Shown here: piece after piece, positions 1 to 3,894 of the stretch | How the letters are laid out: each line of letters begins with the position of its first letter | Numbering within the stretch: position 1 is the stretch's first letter | NCBI GenBank assembly: GCA_021792045.1 | Contig: JAJYVJ010000049.1 | Coordinates: 1-8,926, forward strand | Origin: Thermoplasmata archaeon | GTDB taxonomy: Archaea; Thermoplasmatota; Thermoplasmata; Thermoplasmatales; Thermoplasmataceae | Reading direction: 5' to 3' | Length of the DNA stretch: 8,926 bases | The notes under the pieces: model-generated | Databases searched by the model: none | The model's input: the letters and a program-made list of their open reading frames with translations, nothing else | Told to the model about the DNA's origin: nothing | Program-made: the position numbers and the translations under genes

Positions 1-2
1 TA

Positions 3-548
3 GCCTTATTGCCTGGGTATTCCGGTCTTGAAATAGATGAAACTCTGGAGAAGAATCTAAATCCTTACTCTACGGGACTTGAAAGATTGAAGTTTTTATC
101 CATTGTTATGATTCTTAACATATTAATAGGTCTCATCTACATTTTCTTTAGGACAGATGTATTCGAAATTTACTTGGTGGTTTTGAGTCTTTTGTCACTT
201 GTTCTGATGTTCGTCACCTTTTCAAGTATTAAAAATATAGACGAGAGGTATGCAGTAGGACTAACAGGTGTGAAATGTTTGATTGGAAGCATCCTGCTTT
301 TTCTTGTTGGTCTTCTTGGGATCATGTTCGGCCTGATAATTTTCGGGTTCATATTCTTAGCACTTGGTATTTTATTGGTGATAGGCGGGACTATTTGTAT
401 TGGTATTTCAATACATAGGATAGGTTTAGATCTCAAGAGCTCATACTTCGTAGTTGGTTCCATAATGACCATAGTTCCAGTTCTAGATTTTTTTGGATGG
501 ATACTCGTATTTGTAGGAACTAAGCAAAGTAAAATGCACAGCACTTAA
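3..548 (+). CDS. Five-helix integral membrane protein of unknown function, 5' end outside the window
   Basis: The frame is open to the left edge, so the gene probably starts upstream. A TTG at 9 could serve as a start and would give 179 residues, but no promoter or ribosome site is visible to support it. Numbered from that TTG, a polar stretch of about 28 residues precedes five hydrophobic segments near 29-47, 53-71, 91-111, 113-135 and 146-170. A charged loop (KNIDER, 75-80) separates helices 2 and 3, and a short polar tail (TKQSKMHST) ends the protein. Helices 3 and 4 are rich in Gly, Ile and Leu. No catalytic or transport motif is visible. The layout resembles small archaeal multi-helix families such as DUF996, but I cannot confirm membership. 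That it is a membrane protein is clear; its function is unknown. No neighbour on this side helps to interpret it. Confidence 0.8.
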   Translation, partial: ALLPGYSGLEIDETLEKNLNPYSTGLERLKFLSIVMILNILIGLIYIFFRTDVFEIYLVVLSLLSLVLMFVTFSSIKNIDERYAVGLTGVKCLIGSILLFLVGLLGIMFGLIIFGFIFLALGILLVIGGTICIGISIHRIGLDLKSSYFVVGSIMTIVPVLDFFGWILVFVGTKQSKMHST

Positions 549-734
549 AATTACATGCTCACTCGCTTTCCTTACTATTGCAAGCTAGATATGCTAATGG
601 CAACATCCGAAACGTTCACGATACCTACGTTAATTGACAGAGCCGGAATATTGACTCCAGCTTTTGTTTTTAGGAGTTTAAAATATAAATGAGATTTTAA
701 TAACTTTTTCACATTGTATGTAACTAATTTTGCT

Positions 735-758
735 CGCACTTTCTGTTTTCAAAGTGCG
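735..758. repeat. Perfect 8-bp inverted repeat (stem-loop)
   Basis: The arms CGCACTTT (735-742) and AAAGTGCG (751-758) are exact reverse complements around the 8-nt loop CTGTTTTC. The element stands alone in AT-rich DNA, about 190 bp past the stop of the membrane-protein gene and about 85 bp past the 3' end of the tRNA. It could be a transcript-end hairpin, a protein-binding dyad or a mobile-element relic. No direct repeat or second copy is visible to decide between these. Confidence 0.5.
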
Positions 759-818
759 TGTTTAATTTACTATGAATCAAGAATATTACTACAAATGTAT
801 ATAAAATTAAACATCTTG

Positions 819-823
819 AAAAA
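819..823 (-). terminator. Candidate oligo-T terminator of tRNA-Leu
   Basis: Read on the tRNA strand this is TTTTT, about 20 nt past the discriminator base. Archaeal RNA polymerase commonly stops at short T tracts without a hairpin, so this is a natural 3' end for the tRNA precursor. Support is position and base content only. Confidence 0.4.
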
Positions 824-842
824 TAGTATTTTTATGAAGAGA

Positions 843-927
843 TGCGAGGGATGGGATTTGAACCCACGAACCCCTACGGGACAGAATCTTAAGTCCTGCA
901 CAGTTGGCCAGGCTTTGTTACCCTCGC
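843..927 (-). tRNA. tRNA-Leu (anticodon UAA)
   Basis: Read on the minus strand, an 85-nt class II tRNA folds cleanly. The acceptor arms GCGAGGG and CCCTCGC pair perfectly. The D arm has a short 3-bp stem (ACA/TGT) around a loop with CCTGGCCAA. The anticodon arm is CAGGA-CTTAAGA-TTCTG, with one G-T pair, presenting UAA. A long variable arm (CCC-GTAG-GGG) and a T arm (GTGGG-TTCAAAT-CCCAT, one G-T pair) follow. The discriminator is A, and CCA is not encoded. The anticodon loop runs straight into the stem, so there is no intron. The long variable arm plus UAA anticodon fits leucine rather than serine. It decodes UUA and probably UUG. The gene stands alone on this strand with its own TATA element at 951-963. 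I saw no second copy of the tRNA 3' end in the window, so there is no sign of an integrated element. Confidence 0.95.
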
Positions 928-950
928 AGTCTATCGGTTTATAGCTGGGT

Positions 951-963
951 CATATATTAAAAA
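951..963 (-). promoter_or_regulatory. TATA element of tRNA-Leu
   Basis: On the minus strand this reads TTTTTAATATATG, centred about 29 bp before the first tRNA base. That is where an archaeal TATA box would start transcription a few bases upstream of the mature 5' end. A second AT-rich patch (TATAAACC, near 935-942) lies too close to the tRNA to be the box. Confidence 0.55.
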
Positions 964-1024
964 TACTGAAATTCTAAGATGGATAATGGTGTGTTTTGTT
1001 TGATGAATTGAATCTCTATGAATC

Positions 1025-1040
1025 GCATTAATGGTAATGC
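1025..1040. promoter_or_regulatory. 16-bp dyad upstream of a TATA box, possible operator
   Basis: GCATTA (1025-1030) and TAATGC (1035-1040) are perfect inverted arms around ATGG. The dyad ends about 15 bp before the candidate TATA box at 1056-1067 of the small gene starting at 1103. That spacing would suit an activator or repressor acting at this promoter. No second copy is visible in the window. Confidence 0.35.
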
Positions 1041-1055
1041 AAATTTTCTCATAGT

Positions 1056-1067
1056 AAATATATAATT
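1056..1067 (+). promoter_or_regulatory. TATA element for the small gene at 1103
   Basis: AAATATATAATT is a good archaeal TATA match. Its centre is about 41 bp before the ATG at 1103, so the transcript would have a leader of roughly 13-16 nt. That differs from the leaderless spacing of most other genes here. No clear ribosome-binding sequence lies in the leader. Confidence 0.4.
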
Positions 1068-1102
1068 AGCAAAAGTTATAGTTATTCATTCAAGTATATG
1101 CT

Positions 1103-1390
1103 ATGCCATCAATAATGAAAGCAGAAGAACTCTCAAATCTGTTGCGAATATTCAACAAAACACTTCATATTCGTGTCAAGGATGGAAGAGTAATAATTCG
1201 AAAAGAAATATTTATGTATTTTAGCAAAGTATCGCAGTGTATGCAGAATTTGGAGTCTTATAAGCTATCCGAAAGGAAGAGTGAGAGATGGACTAAAATC
1301 TCTGTATCAAATGAAAGAGGTACTGTCAATGAAGCAGAGCTCCCAGATTTATTTGTCGGAGAATGTCATAATGATGTCACAACACATTAA
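1103..1390 (+). CDS. Small hypothetical protein, possibly a truncated remnant
   Basis: This 95-residue frame starts at ATG 1103; a second ATG at 1115 is equally possible. The first 50 residues look protein-like: a short helix (EELSNLLRIF), then strand-like LHIRVKDGRVIIRKEIF. The second half is polar and charged and looks poor as a folded domain. The frame ends at TAA 1388, meets another stop (TGA 1394), and then stays open to 1489 in a stretch that looks coding. An overlapping frame (1281-1472) is also open. The pattern suits either a small real gene or the front half of a decayed one. A TATA box and a dyad lie upstream. I recognise no family. That it is translated as written is uncertain. 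Confidence 0.4.
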   Translation: MPSIMKAEELSNLLRIFNKTLHIRVKDGRVIIRKEIFMYFSKVSQCMQNLESYKLSERKSERWTKISVSNERGTVNEAELPDLFVGECHNDVTTH

Positions 1391-1489
1391 AGATGAATTT
1401 GTAAGACTTACGGTCTGCGTGACAAATTTTGCACCACCATTAAAGATCTGGAATCATCAGGATTTTTGTTAGAAGTTTATGTAAATTGA
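1281..1489 (+). pseudogene. Possible frameshifted 3' remnant of the 1103 gene
   Basis: Two frames look partly coding here. Frame A (1281 to about 1400) reads as a helical stretch that includes YLSENVIMMSQHIKDEFV. Frame B is that of the 1103 gene. After the stops at 1388 and 1394 it continues as ICKTYGLRDKFCTTIKDLE, then SSGFLLEVYVN and TGA at 1487. Joined by a single shift near 1400, they would give a helix-turn-helix-like tail ending in a wing, reminiscent of small archaeal winged-helix regulators. This is inference from composition and pattern only; I do not recognise a specific family. Confidence 0.3.
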
Positions 1490-1520
1490 TATCCCTCCTT
1501 GTGCAATTGTATCCTCACGT

Positions 1521-1533
1521 CAAAACCTTATTA
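1521..1533 (+). promoter_or_regulatory. BRE/TATA-like promoter, leaderless start at 1556
   Basis: The purine-rich CAAAAC (1521-1526), a possible BRE, precedes CTTATTA (1527-1533). The centre of the latter is about 26 bp before the ATG at 1556. This predicts a leaderless transcript beginning at the start codon. The TATA match is only moderate. Confidence 0.4.
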
Positions 1534-1555
1534 GGTAAAGAACATTACCATACGT

Positions 1556-1831
1556 ATGATGCCTGGCATGATCCCCCCCGGGGGCGAACTTGTTGAATTC
1601 GAACTAGAAGAGGAACCGAAATGGATAACTGTAAAGCTCAAAGACGGATCTGTTATTCAAATAAAGATGGAGATAGTTGCAATTCTCAGAAATGGTAACG
1701 ACCAGAATACCGGATTGCCTCTGTACATGGTTCAGGCTACAAACATAATAAGAATGATGAAAGTACCAAAAGAGCTGATTAAAAAAGGTTCCACAGTTGA
1801 CGATAATAAGAGTCAACCTCTCTATAGATAA
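1556..1831 (+). CDS. Small beta-rich archaeal protein of unknown function
   Basis: This is a 91-residue soluble protein with no signal peptide or membrane segment. It opens MMPGMIPPGG, then has an acidic strand (VEFELEEE), a strand-turn-strand unit (WITVKLKDGSVIQIKMEIVAIL), a Gly/Asn loop with NTGLP, another strand (LYMVQATNIIRM) and a basic helix (VPKELIKKG). A polar tail ends it. The LKDG turn followed by a late strand with an Asn-Ile-Ile step recalls small Sm-like barrels, but the match is too loose for an assignment. ATGs at 1556, 1559 and 1568 all lie near the start; promoter spacing favours 1556. The regulator gene begins 39 bp downstream with its own TATA box. The ordered hydrophobic pattern makes a real protein likely. 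Function is unknown. Confidence 0.75.
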   Translation: MMPGMIPPGGELVEFELEEEPKWITVKLKDGSVIQIKMEIVAILRNGNDQNTGLPLYMVQATNIIRMMKVPKELIKKGSTVDDNKSQPLYR

Positions 1832-1842
1832 TCACAGGGAAT

Positions 1843-1850
1843 GCTTTTAT
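1843..1850 (+). promoter_or_regulatory. TATA element for the Lrp-family gene, leaderless
   Basis: GCTTTTAT is centred about 24 bp before the GTG at 1871, so transcription should begin at or near the start codon. The short arms GGGA (1837-1840) and TCCC (1850-1853) flank it. Many Lrp-family proteins regulate their own genes, so a self-binding site here is conceivable, but 4-bp arms are weak evidence. Confidence 0.4.
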
Positions 1851-1870
1851 CCCGGATATAATACTGCTTT

Positions 1871-2263
1871 GTGGACGAAATAGACTGGTCTATTGTAAAT
1901 ATTCTGAAAGAGAATTCAAGAACAACAAATTCTAACATCGGCAGAAAACTTAATATTTCTGAGGGAACAGTGCGAAAAAGAATCAAGAATATGCTTAAGT
2001 CGGGTGTTATTAAGAAATTTACAGTTGTCGTTAAAAATAATGGGGTTGAGGGAATGATATTGCTCACCGTAGACTCAAAGAAAGCAAAGCACGTTAACGA
2101 TATAATTACCAAAAAATTTGACGAAGTCTACGAATTCACCGGTAAATACGATATAGCTCTTCAGGTGAACTGCAGTTCCCTAGTCGAACTTAACAACATA
2201 GTTGATGAACTTCGTTCAATCGACGGCATAAGGGAGACGAACACATTGGTACGTCTTCATTAA
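1871..2263 (+). CDS. Lrp/AsnC-family transcription regulator
   Basis: This 130-residue protein has the two-part Lrp/AsnC layout. An N-terminal winged helix-turn-helix (about 1-55) opens with MDEIDWSIVNILKENSR. Its recognition region is NIGRKLNISEGTVRKRIKNM, and the wing enters at GVIKKFTVVV. A C-terminal ligand-sensing and oligomer-forming RAM domain (about 60-130) includes GMILLTVDS, EVYEFTGKYDIALQV with the family's G-x-Y-D core, and ELRSIDGIRETNTLV. Family members bind DNA as dimers to octamers and often respond to amino acids; which ligand is sensed cannot be read here. Length is slightly below the usual 140-165, with no obvious missing part. GTG is chosen as start because the family N-terminus begins exactly there and a TATA box lies about 24 bp before it. 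Targets are unknown. Confidence 0.92.
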   Translation: MDEIDWSIVNILKENSRTTNSNIGRKLNISEGTVRKRIKNMLKSGVIKKFTVVVKNNGVEGMILLTVDSKKAKHVNDIITKKFDEVYEFTGKYDIALQVNCSSLVELNNIVDELRSIDGIRETNTLVRLH

Positions 2264-2429
2264 AGCAGTTACTGTGCATTTAGAAAATAGCGGAATGGAG
2301 AGACCAATAGTCGGTTCCATACGACTCTGAATGTATATTTCAGATATAGTTTTGGTTGAGATCCATTTATGATTTCTTGAGTTCAGAGCAATAACTGCGT
2401 ATTCATCATAATCAGAAACATTCAACGGC

Positions 2430-2444
2430 GAAAGGTTAAATATC
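2430..2444 (+). promoter_or_regulatory. BRE plus TATA promoter of the Alba gene
   Basis: CGAAAGG is followed by TTAAATATC (2436-2444), a strong BRE/TATA pair. Transcription would begin near 2466, leaving a leader of about 8 nt before ATG 2474. This is the best promoter match in the window, as expected for an abundant chromatin protein. Confidence 0.55.
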
Positions 2445-2462
2445 TTTTGATAATCGCAGAGA

Positions 2463-2467
2463 GAGGT
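2463..2467 (+). promoter_or_regulatory. Shine-Dalgarno-like site deciding the Alba start
   Basis: GAGGT lies 6 nt before ATG 2474 and matches the anti-Shine-Dalgarno core. It supports the internal ATG rather than the in-frame upstream codon at 2447, which would add nine residues (MIIAERGIY) not typical of Alba. The predicted transcription start near 2466 falls close to or inside the site, so its use depends on the exact 5' end. Confidence 0.4.
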
Positions 2468-2473
2468 ATTTAC

Positions 2474-2743
2474 ATGGCTGACGAAAACATAATCTACGTG
2501 GGTAAAAAACCAACAATGAATTACGTGCTTGCCGTTGTGACGCAGTTCAATAATAACGCGAATAGAATTACAATAAAGGCCAGAGGAAAAGCAATTAGTA
2601 AGGCAGTAGATATAGCGGAAATAACGAAACGCAAATTTTTGCAGAGTGTTACTTACGAAAAAATAACCCTAAATACTGAGACACTCGAGGGGGAAAGAGG
2701 GACATCGAACGTTTCTTCAATAGAAATAACATTAGCTAAATAA
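2474..2743 (+). CDS. albA: Alba, DNA/RNA-binding chromatin protein
   Basis: This 89-residue protein carries the Alba (Sso10b) fold throughout. The conserved opening ENIIYVGKKPTMNYVLAVVT includes Lys11-Lys12, the counterpart of the nucleic-acid-contacting Lys16-Lys17 of Sso10b. The central ITIKARGKAISKAVDIAEIT is the family hallmark, and the protein closes with a hairpin ending SSIEITLAK. Alba dimers coat DNA and also bind RNA; in some archaea Lys16 acetylation weakens binding. The start at 2474 is chosen over 2447 because family members begin a few residues before the first strand and GAGGT precedes it. The gene has its own promoter and a possible terminator hairpin, so it is probably monocistronic. 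Thermoplasmatales use the HU-like HTa in place of histones, so Alba would be a second nucleoid protein. Assignment is secure. Confidence 0.96.
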   Translation: MADENIIYVGKKPTMNYVLAVVTQFNNNANRITIKARGKAISKAVDIAEITKRKFLQSVTYEKITLNTETLEGERGTSNVSSIEITLAK

Positions 2744-2745
2744 TT

Positions 2746-2776
2746 AGGTAGGTAAGCATTTTCTATAAACCTACTT
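2746..2776 (+). terminator. Candidate terminator hairpin after the Alba gene
   Basis: AGGTAGGT pairs with ACCTACTT (8 bp, one G-U) across a 15-nt loop, starting 2 nt after the Alba stop. It is followed by pyrimidine-rich CTCTTTGTT. A hairpin is not required for archaeal termination, so this is a modest call based on position and pairing. Confidence 0.35.
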
Positions 2777-2818
2777 CTCTTTGTTATGACTATTTTGGCG
2801 CGTCTCATTATGAATTCA

Positions 2819-2829
2819 TTAATATTAAA
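2819..2829 (+). promoter_or_regulatory. TATA element for the polyprenyl synthase gene
   Basis: TTAATATTAAA is centred about 29 bp before ATG 2853, predicting a leader of no more than 5 nt. A GGAG at 2846-2849 lies only 3 nt before the ATG and would overlap the transcript start, so it is unlikely to act as a ribosome site. Confidence 0.45.
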
Positions 2830-2852
2830 TCAATCATTGCAATAAGGAGCAT

Positions 2853-3833
2853 ATGACTGACTTTCAGGAATGGCAATCCGGCTTACATGGTATTGTATCT
2901 GAAATAAATAAGCGGTTGTTTGAAAGTATAGATACTGTCCAAAAGGATCTTAGCAGGATGGCGAAGTATACGATCGAAGCGGGTGGAAAACGCTTTAGAC
3001 CACTGCTTACAGTTCTTGCATATGAAATTAGCTGCGATAAACCATTCGAGGATATTCTTGACTTAGCTGTCGGTTATGAACTTATTCACACGGCGAGCCT
3101 TGTTCATGATGATATCATTGACGCCGCGAATTCGAGGCGGGGTAAACCATCTTTGAATGCTGTTGACGGTATAAACAATGCTATAGTTGTAGGAGATTAC
3201 CTGTTTGCCAAAGCGTATGAACTGGGTTCCCGTTATGGCCCAGAAGTTTCCAGAATAATGGCCGATGGATCCACTCATCTGGCGGAAGGGCAGATAACGG
3301 AAGCTATGAATCTTGGTAATCTGGAGATAAGTGAAGATACTTACTTTGATATTATTAGCAATAAAACCGCTAAATTCTTTGAGGCATGTGCTCTCGGTGC
3401 AACAACCGCTGCAAATGCATCTGAATCAATAGCTCTTAATCTGAAAGATTTCGCATATAATCTTGGGATGGCTTTTCAGGTGACCGATGATATACTGGAT
3501 GTTGTAGGGGATACCAAGAAGATCGGAAAACCGACATTTACGGACTTCAGGCATAATGCCATAACTCTGCCTCTCATTCATGCTATTAGTAAATCTGGTG
3601 ATGATTTTAAGGTGGAACTAAGGCACGCAGAGGAAACTAACGATCCTACATCAGAAAATAGAATACGGGAAAAGATAATTGAGACAGGTTCAATAGATTA
3701 TTCATTCTCTGTTGCAAAGAAATTCACGAATAAGGCGCTAAATGCACTTAAGGATACTGGCAAATCTCCAGACCTCGCTCTTCTAGTTGAGCTAGGCATG
3801 TCTGTCATGGAAAGGATAGACGAGATGCAGTAA
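2853..3833 (+). CDS. trans-polyprenyl diphosphate synthase (GGPP or longer chain)
   Basis: This 326-residue all-alpha isoprenoid synthase adds isopentenyl diphosphate to an allylic diphosphate. Family motifs appear in order: GGKRFRPLL (44-52), the first Asp-rich motif DDIID (86-90) followed by RRGKPS (95-100), GDYLFAKA (114-121), the second Asp-rich motif DDILD (212-216), and GKPTFTDFRHNAITLPLI (225-242). Both DDxxD magnesium sites and the basic diphosphate residues are intact. Length is typical. In archaea the products feed ether-lipid side chains (GGPP, C20) or respiratory-quinone tails. Residues -5 and -4 before the first DDxxD are Ala81 and Ser82. Archaeal GGPP synthases usually have a bulky aromatic there, so a longer product such as the C35 tail of menaquinone-7 is plausible. 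The dehydrogenase gene begins 61 bp downstream behind its own TATA box. Enzyme class is secure; chain length is not. Confidence 0.93.
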   Translation: MTDFQEWQSGLHGIVSEINKRLFESIDTVQKDLSRMAKYTIEAGGKRFRPLLTVLAYEISCDKPFEDILDLAVGYELIHTASLVHDDIIDAANSRRGKPSLNAVDGINNAIVVGDYLFAKAYELGSRYGPEVSRIMADGSTHLAEGQITEAMNLGNLEISEDTYFDIISNKTAKFFEACALGATTAANASESIALNLKDFAYNLGMAFQVTDDILDVVGDTKKIGKPTFTDFRHNAITLPLIHAISKSGDDFKVELRHAEETNDPTSENRIREKIIETGSIDYSFSVAKKFTNKALNALKDTGKSPDLALLVELGMSVMERIDEMQ

Positions 3834-3861
3834 AAACTGAGGAAGTGTAATCCCTAGAGTA

Positions 3862-3872
3862 AAAAATAAATC
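3862..3872 (+). promoter_or_regulatory. TATA element for the aldehyde dehydrogenase gene, near-leaderless
   Basis: AAAAATAAATC is centred about 28 bp before ATG 3895, predicting transcription from within a few bases of the start codon. It means the dehydrogenase need not depend on read-through from the prenyl synthase gene. Confidence 0.4.
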
Positions 3873-3894
3873 GGTCACAGCGCTGACAGGATTC

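Larger units (their letters stand above)
549..842. other. AT-rich intergenic stretch without a convincing gene
   Basis: This stretch lies between the membrane-protein gene and the 3' end of tRNA-Leu. It holds a perfect inverted repeat at 735-758 and an oligo-A run at 819-823, which reads as oligo-T on the tRNA strand. The only other open frame I found is a 45-codon minus-strand stretch (712-575, GTG start) with no family resemblance. I see no transposase remnant, RNA motif or repeat array here. Confidence 0.5.

Noticed and set aside
170..544. Minus-strand open frame of 124 codons opposite the membrane-protein gene
   Set aside because: Its sequence is the low-complexity antisense of a hydrophobic coding region, and the plus frame has clear membrane helices.
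575..712. Minus-strand 45-codon frame starting at GTG 712
   Set aside because: No ATG, no ribosome site, no recognisable family and marginal length; most likely chance, although its second half looks mildly protein-like.
843..927. tRNA-Leu as attachment site of an integrated element
   Set aside because: No direct repeat of the tRNA 3' end, no integrase and no foreign-looking gene cluster in the window.
714..944. Plus-strand frame of 76 codons spanning the tRNA
   Set aside because: It reads through the complement of tRNA-Leu and AT-rich spacer, so coding is implausible.
2216..2425. Minus-strand frame of 69 codons between the Lrp-family and Alba genes
   Set aside because: It starts at TTG, overlaps the end of the regulator gene antisense, and has no promoter at suitable spacing or family motif. 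Part of it (near 2340-2425) looks faintly protein-like, so a relic cannot be excluded.
2447..2473. N-terminal extension of Alba by nine residues
   Set aside because: Alba proteins begin close to the first strand; GAGGT and promoter spacing favour ATG 2474.
2846..2849. GGAG as ribosome-binding site of the prenyl synthase gene
   Set aside because: It lies only 3 nt before the ATG and at the predicted transcript start, so it probably cannot act.
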